Of a stretch of DNA of 37,634 nucleotides, positions 16,913 through 25,490 are shown in pieces (positions within the stretch are counted from its first letter, which is position 1; every line of letters starts with the position of its first letter). Under the pieces are notes generated by a model, which made no database searches, had not been told where the DNA came from, and saw only the letters and a program-made list of their open reading frames with translations. Source of the DNA: Ruminococcaceae bacterium UBA1236 (GTDB lineage Bacteria; Bacillota; Clostridia; Oscillospirales; Acutalibacteraceae). The stretch spans positions 1 to 37,634 of the forward strand of contig DBWO01000008.1 of the NCBI GenBank assembly GCA_002309055.1. Direction: 5' to 3'. The translations under genes were made by a program, and so were the position numbers.

Positions 16913-17911
16913 GTGAGTGAAAAATTGTCTGTTGTTACCGGCGCAAAAGGTTATCTCGGCCATACGCTTGTTACAAAGCTTGTCGAGAGAGGGGAGAAGG
17001 TAAGACTTGCCCTTCATTCGCCCGCGCACGATTTTGATGAGCTTGGCTGTGAGGTTGTAACCGGCTCAATAAATGATATTGATTATCTCTGCAGAGTGTT
17101 TGAAGGGGCGGACACCGTCTATCACGTGGCCGGCCTTGTGGATATCACGGGCACCAAGGATGACCTTGTGTGGCAGGTGAATTACGAGGGCACAAAATGC
17201 GTTGTGGAAGCGTGCAAAAAATGCGGCGTGCGCTGCCTCGTTTATGTGTCGTCCGTGGACTGTGTGCCTGTCGGGCACGACAGGGCGGTTATCACAGAGC
17301 CGGAGCATTTCGATCCCGAAAAGCTTTCCGACGCTTACGGCAAATCAAAGGCCGCCGCAACGGAGCTTGTAAACAGCTCGGGTGACGAAAACTTCAGAAC
17401 CTGCTCCGTGCATCCCTCGTGCGTTATCGGCCCCAACGATGTTCATCACAGCAGCAGTGTCTGCTCAATGATTACGCTTTACGATAACGGTCTTTTCCCC
17501 ATGTCGCTCAATTTCGGCGCTTACAACTTTGTGGATGTGCGCGATGTGGCGGACGGAATGATTGCCGCTGCCGAAAAAGGCAGAAACGGGCAGAGCTATT
17601 TCCTTAGCGGCGAATGCCTTTCGGTTGACGGATTTGTTCAGGTGCTCGCAAAGGTTAATAACAAAAAGCCCCCGAGAATAAAGCTCGGCAAAAAGGCCGT
17701 GCTCGCTATATGCCCCCTCGGCGCCTGGTTCTTCAAAATTATGAAAATGCCTCCGGTGCTCACACCGTTCTCAATAAACAAGATTTGCGAAAACTGCAAT
17801 TTCTCTTACGCAAAGGCGGCCGCCGATTTCGGCTATTCGCCCATGAGCGCGGAGCAGTCGCTGACCGATACGGTTCATTGGCTCAAAGCTCACCCAAAAG
17901 AGGAGAAATAA
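16913..17911 (+). CDS. Extended SDR: NAD-dependent epimerase/dehydratase-like protein
   Basis: Rossmann-fold oxidoreductase of 332 aa. The nucleotide-binding motif is TGAKGYLG at 9-16, the catalytic pair is Y142/K146 in YGKSK, with VSSVD near 112-116. It resembles the dihydroflavonol-4-reductase / 3-beta-HSD-like branch of bacterial extended SDRs, which act on varied sugars, sterol-like or lipid substrates, so the substrate is unknown. GTG 16913 is chosen because AGGAGG ends seven bases upstream; an earlier TTG at 16877 falls inside the leader hairpin. It stands alone between its own promoter and a terminator. Confidence 0.85.
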   Translation: MSEKLSVVTGAKGYLGHTLVTKLVERGEKVRLALHSPAHDFDELGCEVVTGSINDIDYLCRVFEGADTVYHVAGLVDITGTKDDLVWQVNYEGTKCVVEACKKCGVRCLVYVSSVDCVPVGHDRAVITEPEHFDPEKLSDAYGKSKAAATELVNSSGDENFRTCSVHPSCVIGPNDVHHSSSVCSMITLYDNGLFPMSLNFGAYNFVDVRDVADGMIAAAEKGRNGQSYFLSGECLSVDGFVQVLAKVNNKKPPRIKLGKKAVLAICPLGAWFFKIMKMPPVLTPFSINKICENCNFSYAKAAADFGYSPMSAEQSLTDTVHWLKAHPKEEK

Positions 17912-17948
17912 CCTCTGCCTGAGCATCCGGATAAAAAAGAAAAAAGCA

Positions 17949-17979
17949 GTCAAGGGCTCGCTGAGAGCCCTTGATTTTT
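17949..17979 (+). terminator. Terminator after the SDR gene
   Basis: Perfect 9-bp stem CAAGGGCTC/GAGCCCTTG with a 5-base loop, followed by ATTTTTG. Confidence 0.85.
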
Positions 17980-17999
17980 GCGGTGTTATTTGATAAAAT
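17971..17999 (+). promoter_or_regulatory. Probable promoter of the BspA-like LRR gene
   Basis: TTGATT, 17-base spacer, TAAAAT. The -35 box overlaps the tail of the preceding terminator. AAAGGAAG and the ATG at 18046 follow about 30-45 bases later. Confidence 0.55.
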
Positions 18000-18045
18000 A
18001 AAATAATTATAAACATTCATCACCTCGGGAAAGGAAGAAAAATAT

Positions 18046-20145
18046 ATGAAGGCATTATCCCGCATTCTTTCCGTTCTGCTCGCGCTCGGCGTGTTTTCGC
18101 TGCCGTGCTTTGTTGCCTCGGCGGAAGAGTTTAACGGGTTTGAGTATGAAGTGGCGGAAGGCTGCGTTACAATCACCGGCTACACAGGCACCGACACCGC
18201 GGTGGAGATTCCGTCCGCGATAAACGAAATGCCCGTTACAGCTATCGCGCAGAATGCTTTCAGTTATAAGTCCATTGAGTCTGTCACAATTCCCGGCAGT
18301 GTCAGGAGCATAGGCATTTTCGCTTTCGAATGTTGCACCTCTCTTTCGAGTGTGTCTCTCGGTAACGGCATTGAGAGCATAGGTGACAACGCGTTTTACA
18401 AATGCCCGATAACTGCAATAGAAATACCCGGCAGCGTATGGAACATAGGCGATAATGCTTTTCGGAATTGCACCTCTCTTTCTAGTGTGACTCTCGGCGA
18501 CGGCATTGAGAGCATAAGAAGCAGCGCTTTTCAAGGATGCCCGATAACTGCAATAGAAATCCCGGGTAGCGTCAGGAGCATAGGAACTGATGCTTTCTAC
18601 GATTGTTCCTCTCTTTCAAGCGTAACTCTCGGCGACGGCATAGAGAGCATAGGAAGCAAAGCATTTTCCCAATGCCCGATAACTGCAATAGAAATCCCAG
18701 GCAGTGTCAGGAGCATAGGGGAAGCCGCTTTCTTGTATTGCGAATCTCTTTCGAGCGTAACTCTCGGCGACGGCATTGAGAGCATAGGAGGCGGCGCGTT
18801 TCAAGGATGCCCGATAACTGCAATAGATATCCCGGGCAGCGTTCTGAGCATAGGCGATTATGCTTTTTTTTCGTGCAATTCTCTTTCAAGTGTTACCCTC
18901 GGTGACGGCATTGAGAGTATAGGAGAAGGCGCGTTTTATCAATGCCAGATAACATCAATAGAAATCCCCGGGAGTGTTAAAAGCATAGGGCTCTACGCGT
19001 TTAATGAATGCTCATCTCTTGAAGAAGTCACAATGTCAGTCGGATTGGAACAGATTGGATCTTATGCTTTTTACGGCTGCAATTCGCTCGGCAATGTATA
19101 TTTCAACGGTACCAAATACGAGTGGAACCAAATAAGCATCGGTGTGGATAATAACCCGCTGGTGGACACACACATACACTTCAGCGAAATCGGCTTCACC
19201 ACTCACTCTCTCGTGCTCAGCGGCGAAATCGGCGTGGTTTTCAATGTGGCCGTGCCCGAGGGTTTTGAAGGCGAGCTCGAAAAAGTCACCTTCTCGGTCG
19301 GCAAAAACAGCGTCTCAGAGATGACCGCCGCGGATGCGTACAACGCAGAGACCGGCGCGTATGAATTCGTCTGCTATACCGGAGCGTACAACATGGCGGA
19401 TGAAATAAGGCCCACACTCATTTACACCGAAGGCAATGAGGAAAAGAGTGTGCCCGGAGCGCCCTATTCCGTGAAGAAATATATAGATTTTGTGCGCGGA
19501 AACACGAGCGGTTACGAGCAGAAGGTTGTTTCGCTCGTGAATTCGCTTGCCGATTACGGCCACTATTCGCAGATTTATCTCGGCAGAATTCACGGTTTCA
19601 CCTGCGGCGAAAACGAAGATGACAGATACGCGGCAATGACAACCTGCCCGACAGAGCAGTATGAATACACCGATGTTCTGCAAAAGGTTCGTGGCTACAG
19701 ACCGCAGGCTGTTACCGACAGCGAAAAGGTTTCAGGCGTTTCCTTCACCCTTGACCTTGAGTCTGAGACAAATCTCTACATTGATATCCGGGTCAAAGAC
19801 GGAGTTGTGCCGGACTCCGCTTCACTTTCCGGCGGCACCGTGCTGCCGGTTGCGAAAAAAGGTGAAAATGTTTACAGAGTGTCGGTTAACGGCATTAATG
19901 CGCTCGCGCTCAGAGACATATTTACCGTTAACGTAAAAGCGGGCGGCGATACAATCGCGACCGTCACCATCTCTCCGATGAGTTATGTTTACAAGGTGCT
20001 TTCCGCGCAGGAAGGCTCCCTCACCGAGAGCGATATACGAAACACGGTCTGCGCGCTTTATTACTACGCGAAAGCGGCGGAAGATTTGATTCAGCAGGGA
20101 ACTGCACCTGTCAATCCCGATGATCCTATTATAAGTCCTGTTTAA
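18046..20145 (+). CDS. Secreted BspA-like leucine-rich-repeat surface protein
   Basis: A 699-aa exported protein. A signal peptide is evident (MKALSRILSVLLALGVF…, probable cleavage after ASA at 26). Residues about 35-375 are LRR_5/BspA-type repeats with the pattern SVRSIGxxAFxxC and GDGIESIGxxAFxxC; two LRRs form a 45-residue unit repeated almost exactly in tandem. From about residue 386 the sequence is a module of roughly 298 residues closely matching the end of the GLUG protein at 2-1258 (both contain LVLSGEIGV, LGRIH and ISPMSYVY). It ends in a short Pro/Asp tail with no LPXTG or membrane helix. BspA-like proteins often bind host or bacterial surfaces; that role is inferred. The gene has its own promoter and terminator. 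Confidence 0.9.
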   Translation: MKALSRILSVLLALGVFSLPCFVASAEEFNGFEYEVAEGCVTITGYTGTDTAVEIPSAINEMPVTAIAQNAFSYKSIESVTIPGSVRSIGIFAFECCTSLSSVSLGNGIESIGDNAFYKCPITAIEIPGSVWNIGDNAFRNCTSLSSVTLGDGIESIRSSAFQGCPITAIEIPGSVRSIGTDAFYDCSSLSSVTLGDGIESIGSKAFSQCPITAIEIPGSVRSIGEAAFLYCESLSSVTLGDGIESIGGGAFQGCPITAIDIPGSVLSIGDYAFFSCNSLSSVTLGDGIESIGEGAFYQCQITSIEIPGSVKSIGLYAFNECSSLEEVTMSVGLEQIGSYAFYGCNSLGNVYFNGTKYEWNQISIGVDNNPLVDTHIHFSEIGFTTHSLVLSGEIGVVFNVAVPEGFEGELEKVTFSVGKNSVSEMTAADAYNAETGAYEFVCYTGAYNMADEIRPTLIYTEGNEEKSVPGAPYSVKKYIDFVRGNTSGYEQKVVSLVNSLADYGHYSQIYLGRIHGFTCGENEDDRYAAMTTCPTEQYEYTDVLQKVRGYRPQAVTDSEKVSGVSFTLDLESETNLYIDIRVKDGVVPDSASLSGGTVLPVAKKGENVYRVSVNGINALALRDIFTVNVKAGGDTIATVTISPMSYVYKVLSAQEGSLTESDIRNTVCALYYYAKAAEDLIQQGTAPVNPDDPIISPV
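18292..18966 (+). repeat. Tandem 135-bp coding repeats in the LRR gene
   Basis: Aligned Pro-Gly codons recur at 18292, 18427, 18562, 18697, 18832 and 18967, exactly 135 bases apart: five complete units plus a diverged sixth. Each unit encodes two LRRs (45 residues). High DNA similarity suggests recent duplication. Confidence 0.9.
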
Positions 20146-20153
20146 ATAAAATG

Positions 20154-20183
20154 ACCGGGGCGGAGAATAATCTCCGCCCCGGT
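20154..20183. terminator. Bidirectional terminator between the LRR and GDPD genes
   Basis: Perfect 13-bp stem ACCGGGGCGGAGA/TCTCCGCCCCGGT with loop ATAA, nine bases after one stop and six bases before the convergent one. The T tail is short (TTTCTG on plus, TTTTATTT further on minus). Confidence 0.8.
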
Positions 20184-20188
20184 TTCTG

Positions 20189-20977
20189 TTAATATCCGAG
20201 TTTGTTTGTCACAAAATTTCTTACTCCCATTTCATAAAACTGCTTCACGACAGCGGGCTTGTCAATTGTCCACACAGCTATGTCGAGCCCGGAATCGAGC
20301 ACCAGAGCAATATCCTCAGCCGTTGTATTTTTGTAGTTTGCCGAAATCGCCTTGCAGTTTATCGCGAGCGCTTTTTTAACTCCTTCTTCGCTTATCTCAT
20401 TGAGAAGGAACCAGAGCTCTATTTTGTCGTTGAGCTCGTGAATTCTCACAAGAGACTCATAGTTGAATGATATTACAATCGCCTTTTCGGTGAGGTCTCT
20501 TTCCTCGATAGCCTTCACAACATCCTCAAGCCCCTCGTCGCCTTTGCTCTTGATTTCTATTTCCGGTCTTGTTTCGCTGTCCTTGAAAACATCGAGGTAT
20601 TCCTCAAGCGTCGGTATTTTTTCGTCCTTGTATTTCCAGAAATTAACGCCGTTTGAATACTTTATCTGCCTTAGCTCGTCAAATGATTTTTCATCCACCT
20701 TGCCGAATGAGAAAAAGTGATAAATCAGATCCCTGTCGTGGGTGATGACCCACCTGCCGTCGGTCGTGCGGTGAATGTCGCACTCGGCGGCATAGTAGTT
20801 TCTTTCGGCGGCGGACCTGAATGCGGGCAGGCTGTTTTCGGGCGCCTGCGTGTTGCCGCCCCTGTGAGCGGTAACATATATCGGGTCAAGCTCGGTGCCC
20901 ACTCCGTACTCCGTGAGTGAAACGGGCTCGCGCGGCAAAAACTTATTATAGCCCACAGCGGCTATGCCGCCGAGCAC
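20189..20977 (-). CDS. Glycerophosphodiester phosphodiesterase (GDPD), membrane-anchored
   Basis: TIM-barrel hydrolase that cleaves glycerophosphodiesters, 262 aa from the GTG at 20977. Catalytic features are present: AHRGGNTQAPENS (H38, R39, E47), ECDIHRTTDG (E65, D67) and THDRD (H80, D81). The frame stays open upstream of this GTG and encodes KKAICIILCILSV, which completes a hydrophobic anchor that the GTG start would cut in half. The only initiators upstream are non-standard (CTG 21016 or ATT 21022), which lie 5-10 bases after GGAAGGGCGGG and about 20 bases after the predicted transcription start. The real protein is therefore probably 275-277 aa with an N-terminal membrane anchor. Confidence 0.9.
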   Translation of the reverse strand: MLGGIAAVGYNKFLPREPVSLTEYGVGTELDPIYVTAHRGGNTQAPENSLPAFRSAAERNYYAAECDIHRTTDGRWVITHDRDLIYHFFSFGKVDEKSFDELRQIKYSNGVNFWKYKDEKIPTLEEYLDVFKDSETRPEIEIKSKGDEGLEDVVKAIEERDLTEKAIVISFNYESLVRIHELNDKIELWFLLNEISEEGVKKALAINCKAISANYKNTTAEDIALVLDSGLDIAVWTIDKPAVVKQFYEMGVRNFVTNKLGY

Positions 20978-21048
20978 CGATAAAATGCACAGAATAATGC
21001 AGATTGCTTTTTTCAGTGGAATCCCGCCCTTCCGTTTTGCTTTGGTTT

Positions 21049-21077
21049 ATTATATCATCGGCGCGCCCGTCTTTCAA
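21049..21077 (-). promoter_or_regulatory. GDPD promoter
   Basis: Minus-strand TTGAAA, 17-base spacer, TATAAT. Predicted transcription start near 21042. Divergent from the promoter at 21099-21126. Confidence 0.75.
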
Positions 21078-21098
21078 GATAAAATGCTCAATTTCATC

Positions 21099-21126
21099 TT
21101 GCAAAAACCGGCAGTTCTGTTATAAT
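21099..21126 (+). promoter_or_regulatory. Promoter of the lipase-galT-exonuclease-rmlB operon
   Basis: TTGCAA, 16-base spacer, TATAAT, about 43 bases before the ATG at 21169. Confidence 0.65.
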
Positions 21127-21168
21127 AACATTATATTGGGAAGATATGTTCCATTGGGGGTCCGGTTT

Positions 21169-23091
21169 ATGAAAAAGTCACTTAAAAAAGCAGTTTCTCT
21201 CATCCTTGTTTCGGCGCTTGTGCTAGCGGCGCTCTTTCTGCCCGCCGGCGCGCAGGATGGAATAAGCGAGTATCCCGCCATAATGGTCGCGGGTTATTCC
21301 GCATCCGCGCTCGTGCTTGAAAAAGAGGACGGCACAACCGAGCAGGTATGGCAGCTTCAGGGCGGCAATGTGTTTGATATGGTCTTCGGCTATGTCGGCA
21401 GGATTATCGCGGGCCTCGGCCTCGCCGTGCTCGAAAAGCCCGATTACCTCGCCAAGATAGTGGGCGAGGGTGCGCAGGGTCTGCTTGAATATATGAAGTG
21501 CAATGACGACGGCTCAAGTATGTATAACGTGCGCCCCATGCTGAATACAGCCGAGGAGTGCAACTCCGCCCTTATGCTCGAAAGATTCGGCGATTATTCA
21601 TTTCAGCACGAAACCGAGATTATGGGTGACGCCGCGGAATATATAGGCAACGAAAACATATATGATTTTAACTGCGATTTCAGAATGGGTGCTGTTGAAA
21701 ACGCGAAGCGCCTTGATGATTTCATTCAGCAGGTAAAGCGCCACAGCGGAAAAGACAAGGTGAATATCATAGCCGTCAGCCACGGCGGCCAGGTGACAGG
21801 CACATATCTTTCGCTTTTCGGCTACAAAAGAGATGTGAATAACTGCGTGATGACCGTTCCGGCTCTGGGCGGCGCGGCCCTCGTCTATGATGCGCTTACC
21901 GAAAATGTGATTTTTGACGAAAAGAACCTTCTTAATTTCATAGAGAACGGCAATATGCTCGAGACAGATTATCACTGGCTCGTTGAAGCGGAGGAGCTTG
22001 GTTTCCTTGACCCGTTTATTAAGGCTGTTTTCCCCTATATTTACGAAATAATCGGAAACTGGTGCAGCATCTGGGATTTCTGCCCGACGGAAATATATGA
22101 GGAAATGAAAGCCAAGTGGCTTGACTCCGAAGCAAACGCCGCCCTTATCGAAAAGAGCGACTATATGCACTATAACGTTATGCCTTTGTTTAAGACAGCG
22201 TTCAAAAAATGCAATGAAGAGTACGGCATGAATGTGTCAATCGTAGCAGGCGTTGATAACAGAGCCACAACCGGCCTTAACTATAATGCGGACGGCATTA
22301 TTCACACCTCCTCCTCAACCGGCGCTTACTGCGCCCCCTGGGGCGAAAGGTTTGCCGACGGCTATGTGCAGCAGAATGACTGCGAAGGAAAGTACAAGGT
22401 TTCGCCCTCAATGACTATTGACGCTTCAACCGCGTACCTACCCGACAACACCTGGTTTGTTTCCGGCCTTTTCCACGGTATGACCTTCAAGGATCCCTTT
22501 ACCCGCGCTCTTATGATGGAGCTTTTGCTTAAGGACAGGATAAAAGATGTTTACACAGACCCCGCCTATCCGCAGTTTCATTATTCAACCAACCCCTGCT
22601 ATGCCGTGAGCGCGCGCTTTAACAAAAGCGGGGAGGGCTATGTTTCATCGGCGGATAATTCAATTATCATCAAAAACCTCAGCCTCAGCGGCAAGCCGGT
22701 CAAGGTGCTCGGCATCACCTGCGAGGGGCTTGACCTTAAATTCAGAATGCCTCTCATCCCCGTAATCAAAGCGGGCGAGGAGCTTGAGATACCGTTCACG
22801 GGCGAAATCCCCGCCGTTTCAGCGAGCAGGGTCGGCATAACCGTCAGCTACAATGTTTACGGCACGGCCACCCCGGTGGGCGAGAGATACATTCCATTCA
22901 CCGTGCAAAACGGCGAGAAGGCCGGTTACAGCGGCGGCTTCTCGGACGCGGCGGCAGTGACTCCGCTTGACCGCCTCCTTCCCGAAGGAATTATAAACAT
23001 TCTCAAGGCGGCGAAGCTCTACACATTTTTCTCAATGTTTTATACCATATTCTACACAGCGATGAATTCAATTTTTGCAATAGCGAGGTAA
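21169..23091 (+). CDS. Secreted alpha/beta hydrolase, lipase-like
   Basis: Exported protein of 640 aa. The N-terminus is a clear signal peptide (MKKSLKKAVSLILVSALVL…, cleavage probably after AGA near 28). YPAIMVAGYSAS resembles the oxyanion strand of lipases, and NIIAVSHGGQ places a nucleophile S204 in an A-x-S-x-G elbow, a variant seen in some lipases. The last 35 residues (LYTFFSMFYTIFYTAMNSIF) are hydrophobic and may anchor the protein to the membrane; before them is a beta-rich region. ATG 21169 has GGGGG eight bases upstream; the frame is open to 21004 but that would place the signal peptide internally and start before the promoter. The substrate is unknown. galT follows after four bases. 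Confidence 0.82.
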   Translation: MKKSLKKAVSLILVSALVLAALFLPAGAQDGISEYPAIMVAGYSASALVLEKEDGTTEQVWQLQGGNVFDMVFGYVGRIIAGLGLAVLEKPDYLAKIVGEGAQGLLEYMKCNDDGSSMYNVRPMLNTAEECNSALMLERFGDYSFQHETEIMGDAAEYIGNENIYDFNCDFRMGAVENAKRLDDFIQQVKRHSGKDKVNIIAVSHGGQVTGTYLSLFGYKRDVNNCVMTVPALGGAALVYDALTENVIFDEKNLLNFIENGNMLETDYHWLVEAEELGFLDPFIKAVFPYIYEIIGNWCSIWDFCPTEIYEEMKAKWLDSEANAALIEKSDYMHYNVMPLFKTAFKKCNEEYGMNVSIVAGVDNRATTGLNYNADGIIHTSSSTGAYCAPWGERFADGYVQQNDCEGKYKVSPSMTIDASTAYLPDNTWFVSGLFHGMTFKDPFTRALMMELLLKDRIKDVYTDPAYPQFHYSTNPCYAVSARFNKSGEGYVSSADNSIIIKNLSLSGKPVKVLGITCEGLDLKFRMPLIPVIKAGEELEIPFTGEIPAVSASRVGITVSYNVYGTATPVGERYIPFTVQNGEKAGYSGGFSDAAAVTPLDRLLPEGIINILKAAKLYTFFSMFYTIFYTAMNSIFAIAR

Positions 23092-23095
23092 TTAT

Positions 23096-24586
23096 ATGAC
23101 AGTTTATGAAGCCGTAAACGCTCTTATCGACTATTCCGTGCGTGAAAATCTCATAACGGAGAGAGACAGGGTTTACGCCGTTAACACCGTGCTCGGAATC
23201 CTCGGGCTTGACGATTATGAGGAGCAGAAGGCGCAGGGCGAGCCCGCGCTCGAAGAGATACTAGGAACTCTGCTTGATTACGCCTGCGAAAAGGGCCTTT
23301 GTGAGGATTCGGTGGTATTCAGGGATTTGTTTGACACAAAAATTATGGGCGCTCTCACCCCGCGCCCCTCGGCAGTTACAGACGAATTCTTTAAGAAATA
23401 CGCCGAAAGCCCCGTTGCCGCAACGGAGTATTACTATAATCTCAGCAGAAAGAGCGACTATATCCGCGAGTACCGCATCAAAAACGATATGAAGTGGATA
23501 ACCAAAACAGAATACGGCGACATAGATATAACAATCAATCTCTCAAAGCCGGAGAAGGACCCCAAGGCGATTGCCGCCGCGGGTAAGGCAAAATCAAGTT
23601 CCTACCCTAAGTGTCAGCTCTGCATAGAGAATGAGGGCTACTCGGGCAGAGTGAATCACCCGGCGAGGCAGAATCACCGCATTATCCCCGTCACCGTTAA
23701 CGGTGAGAGCTGGTATTTCCAGTATTCCCCCTATGTTTACTATAACGAGCATTGCATTGTGCTTAACAGTAAACACACGCCCATGGTTATTAACAGGGCG
23801 GCGTTCAACAAACTCTTTGATTTCGTAAAGCTTTTCCCGCACTATTTTGTAGGCTCCAACGCGGATCTTCCGATAGTCGGCGGCTCAATTCTCTCTCACG
23901 AGCATTTCCAGGGCGGCAACTACACCTTCGCCATGGCGAAAGCACCCATTGAGGAATATGTGAGCTTTGCGGGGTTTGACGATGTTGAGGCAGGCATAGT
24001 TAAATGGCCGATGTCCGTTATCCGTTTAAGGGGTAAAGATACCGTCAGGATAACCGCTCTTGCCGAAAAAATACTTGACACCTGGCGCGGCTACACCGAT
24101 GAGGAAGCGTTTATCTACGCCGAAACATACGACACACCGCACAACGCCATCACCCCCATTGCGAGATGCAACGAAGGTGTTTATGAGCTGGATCTTGTGC
24201 TCAGAAACAACATTACAACCGACGAATACCCCGACGGATACTATCATCCGCATCCGGAGTATCATCACATCAAGAAAGAGAACATCGGCCTTATAGAGGT
24301 TATGGGTCTCGCCGTGCTTCCCTCACGCCTAAAAAAAGAGATGGAAGAGCTTAAAAAAGCCATGCTTGACGGCAGAGATATATCCTCCGATGAGCTTCTC
24401 TCAAAGCACGCTGAATGGGCTGCAATGATAAAGAGCAAATATGAGCTTACAAGCGAAAACGCGGATGAGATTATTCGCGATGAAATCGGCATTGTGTTTG
24501 CCGCCATTCTTGAGCAGTGCGGAGTCTTCTCAAGAGACGAAGAGGGCAGAGCGCAGTTCAGAAAGTTTATCGCAAGCGTAATCTGA
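23096..24586 (+). CDS. galT: Galactose-1-phosphate uridylyltransferase, Bacillota type (GalT)
   Basis: Leloir-pathway enzyme of 496 aa that exchanges UMP between UDP-glucose and galactose-1-phosphate. The length and N-terminus (VYEAVNALIDYSVRENLI) fit the long second GalT type of Gram-positive bacteria. The active-site motif HEHFQGG begins at residue 268; other conserved parts are YPKCQLCIENEGYSGR, NEHCIVLNSKHTPM and YHHIKKENIGLIEVMG. GAGGT lies in the stop region of the preceding gene, suggesting coupling. galK and galE are not in the window. Confidence 0.93.
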   Translation: MTVYEAVNALIDYSVRENLITERDRVYAVNTVLGILGLDDYEEQKAQGEPALEEILGTLLDYACEKGLCEDSVVFRDLFDTKIMGALTPRPSAVTDEFFKKYAESPVAATEYYYNLSRKSDYIREYRIKNDMKWITKTEYGDIDITINLSKPEKDPKAIAAAGKAKSSSYPKCQLCIENEGYSGRVNHPARQNHRIIPVTVNGESWYFQYSPYVYYNEHCIVLNSKHTPMVINRAAFNKLFDFVKLFPHYFVGSNADLPIVGGSILSHEHFQGGNYTFAMAKAPIEEYVSFAGFDDVEAGIVKWPMSVIRLRGKDTVRITALAEKILDTWRGYTDEEAFIYAETYDTPHNAITPIARCNEGVYELDLVLRNNITTDEYPDGYYHPHPEYHHIKKENIGLIEVMGLAVLPSRLKKEMEELKKAMLDGRDISSDELLSKHAEWAAMIKSKYELTSENADEIIRDEIGIVFAAILEQCGVFSRDEEGRAQFRKFIASVI

Positions 24587-24614
24587 CAGAAATTCAACCG
24601 AAAAGTGGTGCTGT

Positions 24615-25490
24615 ATGCAGTATGTAATAATGGACCTGGAGTGGAACAACACCTATGCTAAAAAAACTTCGGGCTTTATAAATGAAATAATAGAGATAGG
24701 CGCGGTTAAGCTGGACGAAAACTTCAACAGCATCGATGAGTTTTCCTATGTTATCCGCTCGCAGATAGGGCGCAAGCTCAGAGGCAGCGTCAAAAAGCTC
24801 ACAAACCTCACAAATGACGACATTTCCGCCGGCATCCCTTTCACAAAGGCGTTTTCAATGTTCAGGGCGTGGATAGGCGACTCGGACAATACAGTTGTTA
24901 TCACCTGGGGCGACAGCGACATAAGAGTGCTGCTCGAAAACTATTCTTACCTTAACGGAGTTAAGAGGATACCCTTCCTCAAACACTACTGCGACCTTCA
25001 GCGGTATTATCAGAAAACAAAGTCCGGCCACCCCGAAAGGCAGACGGGCCTTATCGACGCGGCGTGCGAGTGCGGGGCGGACCCCGAAATCTACGCTCAC
25101 CACCGCGCTCTCGGTGACAGCCTGCTGACCGCCGACATCTTTGAAATAATCTACGAAAAAGACCGCTTTGAAAAAGAAATTGAGGACTGCGGCGAGGCCT
25201 TCTACGGCAAGCTCCTCTACAAAGCGAAAATAATTAAAAATATAGACAGCAACTTGATTGACAAAAAGCGCCTTGAACACCGCTGCGATACCTGCGGTGA
25301 AATGTGCAAACTGACCGTGCCGTGGAAATTCAGCTGCCAGTATTTCAGGGCAACCTTTTACTGTGAAAAGTGTGATGTCACTTATTCTGTCCGTATAAGA
25401 TTCAAAAAGCTCTATGACAGGCTTGATATCAAAAAAGTCGTTTCGGTCGTGGAGCCCGATGTGCAGGCGGAGGAGGAGAGCGAAGAATGA
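24615..25490 (+). CDS. DEDDh 3'-5' exonuclease with C-terminal Cys-ribbon
   Basis: A 291-aa exonuclease of the ERI-1/KapD-like DEDDh group. Acidic residues D7 and E9 (MDLEWN), D100 (WGDSD) and the H163/D168 pair (HRALGDSL) supply the metal-ion catalytic set. Unusually, residues 222-265 carry C224-x2-C227 and C250-x2-C253, a likely zinc ribbon, followed by a basic helix-rich tail and an acidic end. The ribbon may bind nucleic acid. The ribosome site is weak (GTGGTG). Its stop overlaps the rmlB start (ATGA). RNA or DNA preference cannot be told. Confidence 0.85.
   Translation: MQYVIMDLEWNNTYAKKTSGFINEIIEIGAVKLDENFNSIDEFSYVIRSQIGRKLRGSVKKLTNLTNDDISAGIPFTKAFSMFRAWIGDSDNTVVITWGDSDIRVLLENYSYLNGVKRIPFLKHYCDLQRYYQKTKSGHPERQTGLIDAACECGADPEIYAHHRALGDSLLTADIFEIIYEKDRFEKEIEDCGEAFYGKLLYKAKIIKNIDSNLIDKKRLEHRCDTCGEMCKLTVPWKFSCQYFRATFYCEKCDVTYSVRIRFKKLYDRLDIKKVVSVVEPDVQAEEESEE

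Noticed and set aside
18292..18966. Regularly spaced repeats that could suggest a CRISPR array
   Set aside because: The repeats are directly tandem, lie in frame inside a coding sequence and encode LRRs; there are no unique spacers and no cas genes.
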